Of a stretch of DNA of 64,000 nucleotides, positions 55,592 through 64,000 are shown piece by piece. Origin of the DNA: Alphaproteobacteria bacterium. GTDB taxonomy: Bacteria; Pseudomonadota; Alphaproteobacteria; SP197. The stretch spans positions 1 to 64,000 of the forward strand of contig VGDP01000005.1 in assembly GCA_016869675.1 (NCBI GenBank). The letters run 5' to 3'. Positions within the stretch are counted from its first letter, which is position 1. Each line of letters starts with the position of its first letter. Below the pieces are notes generated by a model that worked only from the letters and a program-made list of their open reading frames with translations, made no database searches and was not told the origin of the DNA. The position numbers and the translations under genes are program-made.

Positions 55592-56052
55592 GGCGCGCCC
55601 CCGCCGGCGCGGTGCACGGCTTCGACGACCTTGCGGTAGCCCGAGCAGCGGCAGAGGTTGCCCGAGAGCCCTTCGCGCACCGCCTCGAGGCTGGGCGCCG
55701 GGTGGTCGCGCAGGAACGCGGTCGCCGCCATCACCATGCCCGGCGTGCAGAAGCCGCACTGCACTGCGCCCGCCTCGGCCAGCGCCGCCTGCACCGGGTT
55801 GGGCTCGGCGCCCAGCCCCTCGATGGTGGTGATCGCGCGATCCTCGGCGTCGTGCGCCAGCGTCAGGCAGCCGCGCACAGGCCGGCCGTCGAGCAAGACC
55901 GTGCACGCGCCGCACACGCCCTGGTTGCAGCCGCGCTTGGCGCCGGTCAGCGCGAGCCCTTCGCGCAGCACGGTCAGCAACGTGGTGTCGAGCCTCACGG
56001 CCAGGCGGTGCGCGCGGCCGTTGATCTGGAGCGTCACGTCCTGCGTCGTCAT
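55588..56052 (-). CDS. Molybdenum hydroxylase [2Fe-2S] small subunit (CoxS type)
   Basis: A 154-residue iron-sulfur subunit with two clusters. The plant-ferredoxin-type cluster uses Cys42, Cys47, Cys50 and Cys62 (GCNQGVCGACTVL). The C-terminal cluster uses Cys99, Cys102, Cys134 and Cys136 (QCGFCTPGM, NLCRCSGY). It passes electrons from molybdopterin to the FAD subunit. It overlaps both neighbours by four bases, which supports a stoichiometric complex. Confidence 0.94.
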   Translation of the reverse strand: MTTQDVTLQINGRAHRLAVRLDTTLLTVLREGLALTGAKRGCNQGVCGACTVLLDGRPVRGCLTLAHDAEDRAITTIEGLGAEPNPVQAALAEAGAVQCGFCTPGMVMAATAFLRDHPAPSLEAVREGLSGNLCRCSGYRKVVEAVHRAGGGAP

Positions 56053-56909
56053 GCGGCGCGCGCCTCGGGCGCCAACAGCGTGCCCAGCGCGTGGGCGACC
56101 ATGCGCGGCACCACCCGGCGGCGGTACGCGGCGGAGGCCCGCACGTCGTCCACCGGATCGCACGCGGCGCCCAGCGCGGCGGCGGCCTCGGCGATGCGCG
56201 GGCTGCCCGGGCGAGCGCCCACGAGCAAGGCCTCGGCCTCGGCGACGCGCACCGGGCGCGGGCCGCAGCCGCCGACCGCCAGGCGCAGCGCCGCGAACGC
56301 GCCGTCGCGCACCACGGCCACCACCGCCACCGACGCGATGGCGAAATCGCCGGTCACGCGCACCAGCTTGTCGTAGCGCGCCACGGCGCCCAAGGGGCCG
56401 GGAGGCAGGCGCACGGCCGCGACGATCTCGCCGGGGCGCAGCGCCGTCGCGTACCAGTCGACGAAGAAAGCCTCGGCGGTGAGCTCGCGCGTGCCCTGGG
56501 GCCCGACGATCTCAACCACCGCGTCGGCGGCGACCAGGGCGGCCGGATAATCCGCCGCCGGGTCGGCGAAGGCGATCGAGCCGCCAATGGTCCCCATGTT
56601 GCGCACGGTCGGGTTGGCGATGCGCGCGGCGGCCAGGGCGACGATGCGCTGCGCGCCCCGCAGATCGCTTTCGTGCACCGTTTCCCGATGCCGGCGCATG
56701 GCGCCGATGCGCGAGGTACCATCGGCCGCACGGGAAATGGTGGCGAGCGATGCGACGTGGCGGAGCGCGACCAGGGCCGAGGGGCGCGCCAGATCGGCGT
56801 TCATCATGGCGACCAGTGTGGCGCCGCCGGCCAGCGGCCGCGCGTCCGGATCGGCGGCGAGCAGGCGGACCGCCTCGGCGGCGGTCGCGGGCTTGTGCAA
56901 CAGGGTCAT
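56049..56909 (-). CDS. Molybdenum hydroxylase FAD subunit (CoxM type)
   Basis: A 286-residue FAD-binding subunit with PLAGGATLVAMMNADLARP and RNMGTIGGSIAFADPAADYPAALVAADA, the two flavin-contact motifs of CoxM/NdhF-type proteins. A CO-dehydrogenase C-terminal domain (LAVGGCGPRPVRV) ends it. It accepts electrons from the small subunit and passes them to an unknown acceptor. It overlaps CoxS and CoxG genes by four bases. Confidence 0.93.
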   Translation of the reverse strand: MTLLHKPATAAEAVRLLAADPDARPLAGGATLVAMMNADLARPSALVALRHVASLATISRAADGTSRIGAMRRHRETVHESDLRGAQRIVALAAARIANPTVRNMGTIGGSIAFADPAADYPAALVAADAVVEIVGPQGTRELTAEAFFVDWYATALRPGEIVAAVRLPPGPLGAVARYDKLVRVTGDFAIASVAVVAVVRDGAFAALRLAVGGCGPRPVRVAEAEALLVGARPGSPRIAEAAAALGAACDPVDDVRASAAYRRRVVPRMVAHALGTLLAPEARAA

Positions 56910-57361
56910 GCCGCGCCGGCCTGGGTGATGCGTGCGCGGAACGTCTCGGCGAAGCTGCGACCCAGGCTTTCCGCCTTCTTGCGCATGACGCCCAGGCCGA
57001 ACTTGCCGAGCCGGCCGACCAGCGCCACGTCGGAGGCGTAGGCGACGCGCGTGCCGCCGTCGATCGCCTCGAGCCGGAGCGTCGATTCGGCCTGCAGCGT
57101 CGAGGCGCGCGTGCCCTCCTCGCCCCGGGTCACGGTGGCGACGAAGCTGGGCGGCCGCTGCTCGCGCAGCTCGACCTGCAGGTTGAACAGCGCCTTGATC
57201 GGCCCGAGCTCGACCCCGACGACCGCGCGATAACTGGTCGGCCCCAGGGTCTCGATCGAACGGCAGCCGGGCAGGCACGCGCCGATCACCACGGGATCGA
57301 CGATCGCCGCCCAGACATGCTCGATGGGCGCGGCCACCTCGAAACTGTCCTCGATGCGCAA
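56906..57361 (-). CDS. coxG: CoxG-like SRPBCC protein
   Basis: A 151-residue SRPBCC-fold protein starting with RIEDSFEVAAPIEHVWAAIVDP and GACLPGCRSIE, as in carbon monoxide dehydrogenase subunit G. In Oligotropha, CoxG helps anchor or mature the Mo-hydroxylase at the membrane. Here the gene overlaps the FAD subunit by four bases and lies 13 bases after the NicX-like gene. It is part of the same transcript and likely serves this hydroxylase. Confidence 0.88.
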   Translation of the reverse strand: MRIEDSFEVAAPIEHVWAAIVDPVVIGACLPGCRSIETLGPTSYRAVVGVELGPIKALFNLQVELREQRPPSFVATVTRGEEGTRASTLQAESTLRLEAIDGGTRVAYASDVALVGRLGKFGLGVMRKKAESLGRSFAETFRARITQAGAA

Positions 57362-57374
57362 CGGGCCGGCCCGG

Positions 57375-58454
57375 TCAGTGCGCCACGCGCTGGACGACCA
57401 TCCTGGGATCGACCAGGCGGCCCGCCTCGATCACGGTCGTACCATCGATCACCACGGTGCAATCGCGCATGGGAACGTCGTAGTGGCCTCGCGTCGCGCG
57501 GTTGCCGCCGCCCTGGGTGTTCGGCCCGGTCGAGAACAGGAAGTTGCCGGGAAACGTGCGCGCGGCGGCGCGGCTGCGTTCCGGCTCGTCGCCGTTGAGC
57601 GCGATGCCGTACCACAGCGCCTGCGGGTTCAGGCCCCAGCCCAGGTGCGACACGGCGAACGGATCGCGGTCCTCGGCATCGGCTTTGTTGTCGTTCAGCC
57701 AGTCCTTCATCAGCTTGGCGTCGAGCCCGCCCTCGATCGCCGTGATGAAACCGTCACGCACCTGGACCCGCACCGGGTCCTGCACGTAGCGGCAGTAGGG
57801 CAGGATGACGATGTCGCCGGGCTGGAACACGACCGTGCCGTTGGCCGAGCCTTCGTTGGGAAAGGTGTGGACGTGGCCGCCGCCCCAATGGTCGAAATGG
57901 CCGGGTTCGTCGGCGAAGCCGTACTGGCTCATGACCGGATAGCCGCCGCAGCGGTACGTGAAGTCGGTGCCCGCCGGGCTGGTCACCCGCACCTCGCGCG
58001 CGGCCTCCAGCACCTTGTGGGCGTAAAGCACAGCCTCCCTGAGGCCGGGCGGGGCGATGAGCTGCTCCAGGTCGTCGGGCCCGTCGATGATCATCAGCAC
58101 GCGCACGCCGGCAACCATCACGTCCTTCAGCCAGCGGGTGAACAGCGGCACGTGGAACACGACGATCAGGTCGGCGGCCTTGGCCGCCTCGAGCGTGCCC
58201 TTGCACTTGCCGACGGTGGCCACGCCCACCCTGGTCCACGACGGGATCGAGTTGACGCACATCTCGTAGATGTCGGCGCCTAGCTCGTCGGCCGCCGCGA
58301 ACGCGGCCTGGACGTAGGCGCGGCGCGTCTGCAGATCGGTCACCAGCATGACCGTCTGGCCCGCCGCCACCTTGCTCATGCGGAACTGGCGCAGGAACAG
58401 GAGCGTCAGCTTGGCCGGGTTGAGCTCCTGAACCCTCATGCCGGGGGTGTCCAT
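57375..58454 (-). CDS. nicX: NicX-like ring-cleavage dioxygenase (2,5-dihydroxypyridine 5,6-dioxygenase family)
   Basis: A 359-residue protein resembling 2,5-dihydroxypyridine dioxygenase NicX, an M29-aminopeptidase-like fold that carries Fe(II). Recognisable blocks are YGFADEPGHFDHWGGGHVHTFPNEGSA, GFITAIEGGLDAKLM and GNFLFSTGPNTQGGGN. The three iron ligands have counterparts: His270 (VSHLGWGL), His324 and Asp326 (GHYDVPMRD). NicX cleaves 2,5-dihydroxypyridine to N-formylmaleamate. Its actual ring substrate here is unknown, and an M29 aminopeptidase-like role is a less likely alternative. ATG 58454 has GGAGG six bases upstream. It is the first gene of the minus-strand run. Confidence 0.85.
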   Translation of the reverse strand: MDTPGMRVQELNPAKLTLLFLRQFRMSKVAAGQTVMLVTDLQTRRAYVQAAFAAADELGADIYEMCVNSIPSWTRVGVATVGKCKGTLEAAKAADLIVVFHVPLFTRWLKDVMVAGVRVLMIIDGPDDLEQLIAPPGLREAVLYAHKVLEAAREVRVTSPAGTDFTYRCGGYPVMSQYGFADEPGHFDHWGGGHVHTFPNEGSANGTVVFQPGDIVILPYCRYVQDPVRVQVRDGFITAIEGGLDAKLMKDWLNDNKADAEDRDPFAVSHLGWGLNPQALWYGIALNGDEPERSRAAARTFPGNFLFSTGPNTQGGGNRATRGHYDVPMRDCTVVIDGTTVIEAGRLVDPRMVVQRVAH

Positions 58455-58594
58455 GGTGGGCCTCCGATCCGCATACCGATTGCCGCGCGAAGAAACCCGA
58501 ACGGGCCGGCCAAGTAAAGGGCGATGCACGACCGGCTTCCGCGTCGCCTTGGCCCTTCGCGGGGGCGCCACGATGGGATACAAACGCGTCCGCC
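58455..58594. promoter_or_regulatory. Divergent promoter region, NicX operon / sox operon
   Basis: A 140-base gap between the NicX-like gene and soxB, which are transcribed away from each other. GGAGG at 58460-58464 (read on the minus strand) serves the NicX-like start. GGATACAAACG at 58576-58586 lies just before the soxB ATG and shares ATACAAAC with 40278-40285. I see no complete palindromic operator or clear sigma-70 boxes. Confidence 0.35.
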
Positions 58595-59836
58595 ATGGGC
58601 TATTCGTTCCTTCGATTGGCGCGCGAGGCGCTCCGCGACCACACCGGCTGGCGCCCGGCGTGGCGCGACGCCGAGCCCAAGCCCCGCTACGACGTGGTGG
58701 TGATCGGCGGCGGCGGCCACGGCTTGGCCACGGCCTACTACCTGGCGCGCAACCACGGCGCCCGCAACGTCGCCGTCGTGGAGAAGGGCTGGATCGGCGG
58801 CGGGAATACCGGCCGCAACACGACCGTCATTCGCTCGAACTACTATTTTCCATCTAGCGCAGAGCTTTATGACCTATCTCTGCGGTTGTATGAGAACCTT
58901 GGGGTCGACCTCAACTACAACGTCATGGTCAGCCAGCGCGGCTTCCTGTTCCTGGCCCACGCGCCGCTCCAGCTCGAGATGTACAACCGCATCGTTAATG
59001 CGTTGTTGGTCAACGGCATCGACGCGGAACTTCTCAGCTCGGATGAAGTGTTCAGGCGGGCGCCCCTGCTCAACCGGGCCATGCGCTGGCCGGTCGTCGG
59101 CGGCTTCACCCAGCCGCGCGCCGGCATCGCGCGCCACGACGCGGTCGCCTGGGGCTACGCCCGCGCCGCCGACCGCCTGGGCGTCGACATCGTGCAGCAC
59201 TGCGAGGTCACGGGCCTGCGCCAGGCCGGCGGGCGGATCACGGCGGTCGAGACGACGCGCGGCACCATCGAGGCCGGCGCGGTCGCCATCGTGGTGGCCG
59301 GGCATTCGAGCGTGCTGGCGGCCATGGCGGGCCTGCGCCTGCCGGTGACCAGCTACGCCCTGCAGGCCATGGTCAGCGAGCCCGTGAAACCCATTCTCGA
59401 CACCGTGGTCAACTCGCCAGCCACCGGCGTTTATGTCAGCCAATCGGACAAGGGCGAGCTGGTGTTCGGCGGCGGGCTGGACCTCTACCCGTCCTACGCC
59501 CAGCGCGGCAACCTGCCGGTGGTCGAGCATGTGATCGCCGGCCTAATCGAGATGTTCCCGGCTTTCGCCCAGCTCCGCCTGATGCGCAAGTGGGCCGGCA
59601 TCGTCGACGTGGTGCACGATTCCAGCCCGATCCTGGGCCCGACGCCGGTGGACGGTCTCTATATCAACTGCGGCTGGGGCACAGGCGGCTTCAAGGCGAT
59701 CCCGGCCGGCGGCTGGCTGACCGCCCATTGCATCGCTACCGGCGGCCACCACGCGCTGTCGGCGCCCTTCGACCTGGGCCGGTTCGCCACCGGCGCCTTG
59801 GTCGACGAGGCCGCCGCCGCCGGCATCGCGCACTAG
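58595..59836 (+). CDS. soxB: Sarcosine oxidase beta subunit
   Basis: A 413-residue beta subunit of heterotetrameric sarcosine oxidase. It starts MGYSFLRLAREALRDHTGWRPAWR, has the FAD motif GGGGHGLATAYYLA (38-51), GGGNTGRNTTVIRSNYYFPSSA around the covalent-FMN region, and GLYINCGWGTGGFKAIPAGG. It oxidises the N-methyl group of sarcosine to a methylene group with H2O2 formation. A patch at about 58840-58910 is much more AT-rich than the rest of the gene. It is followed 17 bases later by soxD. Confidence 0.95.
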   Translation: MGYSFLRLAREALRDHTGWRPAWRDAEPKPRYDVVVIGGGGHGLATAYYLARNHGARNVAVVEKGWIGGGNTGRNTTVIRSNYYFPSSAELYDLSLRLYENLGVDLNYNVMVSQRGFLFLAHAPLQLEMYNRIVNALLVNGIDAELLSSDEVFRRAPLLNRAMRWPVVGGFTQPRAGIARHDAVAWGYARAADRLGVDIVQHCEVTGLRQAGGRITAVETTRGTIEAGAVAIVVAGHSSVLAAMAGLRLPVTSYALQAMVSEPVKPILDTVVNSPATGVYVSQSDKGELVFGGGLDLYPSYAQRGNLPVVEHVIAGLIEMFPAFAQLRLMRKWAGIVDVVHDSSPILGPTPVDGLYINCGWGTGGFKAIPAGGWLTAHCIATGGHHALSAPFDLGRFATGALVDEAAAAGIAH

Positions 59837-59853
59837 GCGGGCGGAACATCGCC

Positions 59854-60138
59854 ATGCTGCTGATCGCCTGCCCCTTCTGCGGCCCACGCGACGAGACCGA
59901 GTTCCGCTGCGGCGGCGAATCCCACATCGCGCGGCCCGGCCCGGCCGAGACGGTCAGCGACGAGCGCTGGGGCGATTATCTGTTCAACCGGGCCAATCCC
60001 AAGGGCGTCCACCTGGAGCGCTGGCTGCACGGCCATGGCTGCGGCCAGTGGTTCAACGTGGCGCGCGACACGGTCAGCCACCGCGTGCTGGCCGTCTACC
60101 GCATGGGCGACCCGCCGCCCAAGGACCTGACGCCATGA
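59854..60138 (+). CDS. soxD: Sarcosine oxidase delta subunit
   Basis: A 94-residue zinc-binding subunit with CPFCGPRDETEFRCGGE at the start (Cys6, Cys9) and a second metal pair in HGHGCGQWFNVARDT. It stabilises the SoxBDAG complex. The stop overlaps the soxA ATG by four bases. Confidence 0.94.
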   Translation: MLLIACPFCGPRDETEFRCGGESHIARPGPAETVSDERWGDYLFNRANPKGVHLERWLHGHGCGQWFNVARDTVSHRVLAVYRMGDPPPKDLTP

Positions 60139-63038
60139 CCGGCCAGCGCCTGGAGAGCGGCGGGACGATCCGCCGCGACCGGCCCATCGCGTTCCGCTTC
60201 GACGGCGCGACGTTCACGGGCTTCGAGGGCGACACGCTGGCCTCGGCGCTGCTGGCCAGCGGTGTTTCGGTCATGGGGCGCAGCTTCCGTTACCACCGGC
60301 CGCGCGGCCTGTGGGGCGCCTGGACCGAGGAGCCAGCGGCGCTGGTCGATCTCAGCGTCGGCGGGCGCTACGAGCCCAACGCGCGCGCCACCCTGGTGCC
60401 GCTCGAGCCGGAGCTTGAGGCGACCTCGGTCAACCGTTGGCCGGGCCTGCGCTTCGACCTGGGCGCCTTCGTCGACGTGCTACACCCGCTGTTCCCGGCG
60501 GGGTTCTACTACAAGACCTTCATGAAGCCGGGCTGGGCGACGTGGGAAGAGAGCGTGCGCGCCCGCGCCGGGCTCGGCCGCGTCAATGGCGAGGCTGGCG
60601 CGCCGACGCGGACCGCGCGCACCGCCCATTGCGACGTGCTGGTGATCGGCGGCGGCCCGGCCGGCCTGGCGGCGGCGCGGGCGGCGGCCGGCGGCGAGGC
60701 GCGCGTGATGCTGGTCGACGACCGCCCAGCGTTCGGCGGCAGCCTGCCCCTGGACGCCGCGACCATCGACGGGCACAACGCCGAGGCATGGGCCGCGGCC
60801 GTCGCCGCCGACCTGGCCACGCGCCCCATGGTGACCCTGCTGCCGCGCACCACCGCGATCGGCTACTTCGACCACGACCTAGTGGCGCTGGCCGAGCGCC
60901 GGCCCGACGGGCGCGAGCGGCTGTGGCGCGTGCGCGCCCGCCGCGTGGTGCTGGCGACCGGCGCGATCGAACGACCGCTCGTCTTTCCCGACAACGACCG
61001 GCCGGGGATCATGGCGGCCTCGGCGGCGCTGGGCTACGTCTGGCGCCACGGCGTCCTGCCAGGCGCGGACATCGTCGTCGTCACCAACAACGGCGGCGCG
61101 TACCAGGCCGCACGCGCGCTTGCGGCGGCGGGCGCGCGCATCAAGGCCATCGTGGACACGCGCGCGACACCGGGCGTGGTGGATGCCGTGGCCGAGGTGA
61201 TTCCCGGCTCGATCGTGACGCGCACCCAAGGCCGGCTCGGCATCCATCATGTCGAGGTCGCGCCCTTGGGCGGTGGCCGCGCCCGCACCCTGGCATGCGA
61301 CCTGGTCGCCGTGTCGGGCGGCTGGAACCCGTCGGTCCATCTGTTCAGCCAGTCCGGCGGCAAACTCCGTTGGGACGAGGCGATCGCCGCCTTCGTGCCC
61401 GACCGCTCGGTGCAGAACGAGCAGAGCGTCGGCGCGGCACGCGGCGTCTTCGACCTGGCGGCGTGCCTGGAGGACGGCCACGTGGCCGGGCTGGCGGCGG
61501 CCGCGGCGACGGGGCACGCGGCGCGCGACCCGGGCATGCCTCGCGCCCAGGAAGGCGCGCCCTACCGCATCGAGCCCTTCTGGTTCGTTCCCGGCACGCG
61601 ACGGCGCCAGTGGATCGACCGGCTGAACGACGTGACCGTGGCCGACGTCCGGCTCGCGGCGCGCGAGAACTTCGCCTCGGTCGAGCACCTCAAGCGTTAC
61701 ACGACGCTGGGCATGGGGACCGACCAGGGCAAGACGTCGAACGTCAACGGCCTAGCGGTGCTGGCCGCCGCCACGGGCCGCGCGATTCCCGACGTGGGCA
61801 CCACCACGTTCCGCCCGCCGACCACCCCCACCAGCTTTGCCGCGTTCACCGCGCTGAGACGTTGCGCCCTGCACGCGCCCACGCGCCGACTGCCGGCGCA
61901 CCACGCGCACGCGCGCCTCGGCGCCGTGTTCGACGAGTACGGCGGCTGGCAGCGTCCCGCCTGCTACCCGCGCGCCGGCGAGGACCGCGCCGCCGCCATC
62001 CGGCGCGAGGCTGCCCACCCGCGCCGCGCGGTCGGCCTGTTCGATGCCTCGTCGCTCGGCAAGGTCGAGGTCACCGGGCCGGACGCCGCGCGCTTCCTCG
62101 ATCTCATGATCTACAACGCGATCGGCAACCTGGCGCCGGGCCGCGTGCGCTACGCCCTGATGCTCAACGAGAACGGCAAGGTGTTCGACGACGGCGTCGT
62201 CGCGCGCCTGGGACCCGAACGCTTCCTGTTGTCGCCGTCGTCCAGCCACACCGCCGGCGTGGTCGCCGCCCTAGAGGAATGGCGCCAGTGCGAGTATCTG
62301 GACATGAAGGTCCGCGTCGAGGATGTCACGGCCGCGTGGGGAACGGTGGCCGTCACGGGCCCGCGCGCCCACGCCGTGCTGGACAAGCTGGAGACCGACA
62401 TCGTGCCCGGACCGCACATGTCGGTGGCCGAGGGAACCGTGCTGGGCGCGTTGGGCCGCATCGCGCGGGTCAGTTACACCGGCGAGGCCGGGTTCGAGAT
62501 CAGCGTTCCGGCGGGTCGCGCCGACGCGTTGTGGGACCACCTGCTGGCACTGGGCGAGGACGAAGGGATCGCGCCCTTCGGGCTCGAGGCCCTGATGATC
62601 CTGCGCATGGAGAAGGGCTACATCCTGATCGGCATCGACACCGACGGCAACACCGAGCCCCAGGACCTGGGCATGACCGGCCCGCTGCGCGCCAAGACCG
62701 TCGATTTCGTCGGACGGCGTTCGCTGCTGCGCCCCGATTCCCGCCGCACGGACCGGCTGGAGCTGGTCGGCCTGGCGGTCGAGGGCGCCGAGCCGATACC
62801 CGGCGGTGCCCACGTGCTGGCGCCCGGCGGGCGCGGCGAGCGCAGCATCGGCCATGTGTCGTCGAGCGCCTTCAGCCCGAGCCTGGGCCGGCCCGTGGCG
62901 CTGGCCATGGTCGAAGGCGGCCGGGCGCGCCAGACGGCGGGCGAGCGGGTCGCGGTCTTTTCGCGCGGCACGCGGGTCATGGCGCGGATCGTGGCGCCGG
63001 CCTTCGTCGATCCCGAGGGAGCGCGGCTGCGTGACTGA
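60135..63038 (+). CDS. soxA: Sarcosine oxidase alpha subunit
   Basis: A 967-residue alpha subunit. The N-terminal part binds NAD-like and tetrahydrofolate-linked domains: MGRSFRYHRPRGLWGAWTEEP, CDVLVIGGGPAGLAAARAAA and VVLATGAIERPLVFPDNDRPG. The C-terminal half is a glycine-cleavage T-protein-like tetrahydrofolate-binding domain with RRAVGLFDASSLGKVEVTGPDA and SYTGEAGFEISVP. The complex yields glycine, H2O2 and, with tetrahydrofolate, 5,10-methylene-tetrahydrofolate. Its stop overlaps soxG by eight bases. Confidence 0.95.
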   Translation: MTGQRLESGGTIRRDRPIAFRFDGATFTGFEGDTLASALLASGVSVMGRSFRYHRPRGLWGAWTEEPAALVDLSVGGRYEPNARATLVPLEPELEATSVNRWPGLRFDLGAFVDVLHPLFPAGFYYKTFMKPGWATWEESVRARAGLGRVNGEAGAPTRTARTAHCDVLVIGGGPAGLAAARAAAGGEARVMLVDDRPAFGGSLPLDAATIDGHNAEAWAAAVAADLATRPMVTLLPRTTAIGYFDHDLVALAERRPDGRERLWRVRARRVVLATGAIERPLVFPDNDRPGIMAASAALGYVWRHGVLPGADIVVVTNNGGAYQAARALAAAGARIKAIVDTRATPGVVDAVAEVIPGSIVTRTQGRLGIHHVEVAPLGGGRARTLACDLVAVSGGWNPSVHLFSQSGGKLRWDEAIAAFVPDRSVQNEQSVGAARGVFDLAACLEDGHVAGLAAAAATGHAARDPGMPRAQEGAPYRIEPFWFVPGTRRRQWIDRLNDVTVADVRLAARENFASVEHLKRYTTLGMGTDQGKTSNVNGLAVLAAATGRAIPDVGTTTFRPPTTPTSFAAFTALRRCALHAPTRRLPAHHAHARLGAVFDEYGGWQRPACYPRAGEDRAAAIRREAAHPRRAVGLFDASSLGKVEVTGPDAARFLDLMIYNAIGNLAPGRVRYALMLNENGKVFDDGVVARLGPERFLLSPSSSHTAGVVAALEEWRQCEYLDMKVRVEDVTAAWGTVAVTGPRAHAVLDKLETDIVPGPHMSVAEGTVLGALGRIARVSYTGEAGFEISVPAGRADALWDHLLALGEDEGIAPFGLEALMILRMEKGYILIGIDTDGNTEPQDLGMTGPLRAKTVDFVGRRSLLRPDSRRTDRLELVGLAVEGAEPIPGGAHVLAPGGRGERSIGHVSSSAFSPSLGRPVALAMVEGGRARQTAGERVAVFSRGTRVMARIVAPAFVDPEGARLRD

Positions 63039-63582
63039 GCTGGCCCGCATCCCGGCGCTCGACGCCGCGCCCATCGCGTTCGTCGGCGTGACGGTCGCCG
63101 TCGTCGATCTGGCGGGTCAGGTGATCCTGCGCGGCGACGGCGCGGCGATCGACCCGGCGGCGCGGGAGGTGTTGGGCGTCCCCTTGCCGCTTGTCCCGTG
63201 CACGCGCGCGGGAGCGGCCGGCGTCGACGTCGTATGGCTGCGCCCCGACCGCTGGCTGGTGGCGGCCGCCGCGCACCCCGGTGGCGCCCTGTCGCGCGCC
63301 TTCGCCGAGCGGCTGGCGCCCAGCGCCGCCGACGCCCACGACGCGAGCGACGGCCTGACCGTGATCGACGCGACGGGGCCGGAGGCGACCGCGTTGCTGG
63401 CGGCGTCGTGCAACCTGGACCTGCACCCGCGCGCCTTCGGCGCCGAGCGCGCGGTCACCACCCTGGTGGGCGGCGTCGACGCGGTGCTCTATCGGCGGGA
63501 CGGCGGCTTCCGCCTGCACGTGGCGCGCCCCCTCACCCATCATCTGTGGGACTGGCTGGGCGCGGCGGCCCGCGACCTGTAG
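63031..63582 (+). CDS. soxG: Sarcosine oxidase gamma subunit
   Basis: A 183-residue gamma subunit starting at GTG 63031. It has WLRPDRWLVAAA, DASDGLTVIDATGPEATALLAASCNLDLHPRAFG and RDGGFRLHVARPLTHHLWDWL, all typical of SoxG. It completes the tetramer that links oxidation of N-methylglycine to one-carbon metabolism. The glutamine-synthetase-family gene starts 13 bases later. Confidence 0.92.
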   Translation: MTELARIPALDAAPIAFVGVTVAVVDLAGQVILRGDGAAIDPAAREVLGVPLPLVPCTRAGAAGVDVVWLRPDRWLVAAAAHPGGALSRAFAERLAPSAADAHDASDGLTVIDATGPEATALLAASCNLDLHPRAFGAERAVTTLVGGVDAVLYRRDGGFRLHVARPLTHHLWDWLGAAARDL

Positions 63583-63595
63583 CACCGGGGGAGCG

Positions 63596-64000
63596 ATGGA
63601 CATCAAGGACATCGACGAGCTGATCCAGGCGCACGGGATCCGCACCGTCATCGTCGCGGGCGTCGACCCCTATGGCATCCTGCGCGGCAAGCGCATGACG
63701 GTGCGCCACTTCCGTGACGCGGTGGACGCGGGCGTCTTCTTCGCGTCGTTCTTCTTCGCCTCGAACACCATCGACGAGGTGATCCCCGGGCCGAAGATCA
63801 CCGGCTTCGAGACCGGCATCCCGGACATCAAGGGCGTCATCGATCTGGACTCGTTCCGCCTGGCGACCTGGGAGCCGGCCACCGCCATGGCCATGCTCGA
63901 CTGGCGGCTGGCCGACGGCACGCCGACCCGGCTGTGCCCGCGCAGCGAGCTGAAGCACCACGTGGCGCGCGCCCGCGCGCTGGGGCTAGACCCGTCGTTC
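63596..64000 (+). CDS. Glutamine synthetase family protein (N-terminal part)
   Basis: The frame from ATG 63596 (GGGGGAG upstream) is open to the window edge, giving 135 residues: ELIQAHGIRTVIVAGVDPYG, ILRGKRMTVRHFRDA, SNTIDEVIPGPKITGFETGIPDIKGVIDLDSFRLATWEP and CPRSELKHHVARARALGL. This is the N-terminal beta-grasp part of the glutamine-synthetase family. After sox genes, such members are often gamma-glutamylmethylamide synthetase or related gamma-glutamyl-amine ligases rather than GlnA. The catalytic domain lies outside the window, so the function is only inferred. Confidence 0.85.
   Translation, partial: MDIKDIDELIQAHGIRTVIVAGVDPYGILRGKRMTVRHFRDAVDAGVFFASFFFASNTIDEVIPGPKITGFETGIPDIKGVIDLDSFRLATWEPATAMAMLDWRLADGTPTRLCPRSELKHHVARARALGLDPSF

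Noticed and set aside
53291-56909. Aerobic CO dehydrogenase (CoxMSL)
   Set aside because: The large subunit does not show the AYRCSFR-type active-site loop of true CO dehydrogenase; the CoxG neighbour alone does not prove CO use.

Overview
The window is high-GC, densely packed bacterial DNA. Its gene set points to an alphaproteobacterium, probably of the Rhodospirillales type. Supporting families are heterotetrameric sarcosine oxidase, a CoxMSL-type molybdenum hydroxylase, a BKACE enzyme, non-pyrrolysine MttB, several Liv and Dpp transporters and a GreB-like factor with an alphaproteobacterial N-terminus. This is inferred from gene families and composition; no rRNA or tRNA is present. The content is almost entirely uptake and catabolism of small nitrogenous, aromatic and N-methylated compounds. 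I saw no dedicated DNA-binding regulator.

Region by region. 1-760: IS3-family debris and a beheaded phytanoyl-CoA dioxygenase. 762-3476: SDR, Rieske oxygenase and a DDAH/arginine-deiminase-like hydrolase on the minus strand. 3553-5733: CBS protein, sulfotransferase and a CaiD-like enoyl-CoA hydratase. 5772-8012: a broken class III aminotransferase and a BKACE enzyme. 8155-12090: DMT transporter, proline iminopeptidase, GDT1-family protein, UxaA-type dehydratase and a 35-residue ORF. 12087-15831: a broken second amidinohydrolase, SDR, FAD oxidoreductase and DUF1761 protein. 15834-18409: a broken TPR/2-oxoglutarate oxygenase, a small hypothetical gene and a broken diguanylate cyclase. 18469-26294: a tightly coupled minus-strand run of ureohydrolase-like protein, Dpp transporter, acetamidase/formamidase and GreB-like factor. 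26371-28184: a thioesterase-DsbA fusion and a PhyH dioxygenase.

28206-33782 holds a lower-GC Liv-type transporter cassette. It lies between a 5'-truncated histone-deacetylase fragment and a 5'-truncated native livM fragment, and an intact deacetylase follows. 35005-40162: FAD oxidoreductase, class II aldolase, a broken MBL-fold gene and an AruI-like TPP enzyme. 40316-47946: plus-strand operon of HpaB-type monooxygenase, RidA, CocE hydrolase, MttB, Rieske oxygenase and D-2-hydroxyacid dehydrogenase. 47953-58454: one continuous minus-strand run of a NicX-like ring-cleavage dioxygenase, CoxG, CoxMSL-type Mo-hydroxylase, an arylformamidase-like hydrolase and a full Liv transporter. Divergent from it, 58595-64000 encodes SoxBDAG and the start of a glutamine-synthetase-family gene.

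How the genes may work together. The 47953-58454 run reads as an uptake, hydroxylation, ring-opening and deformylation module for an N-heteroaromatic substrate. The 18469-26294 run reads as an importer for an amide or peptide-like compound with its own hydrolases. The MttB-Rieske and Sox clusters fit demethylation of quaternary or N-methyl amines feeding tetrahydrofolate. Seven full-length or near full-length genes carry premature stops or single-base indels, so the region is either decaying or contains sequence errors.
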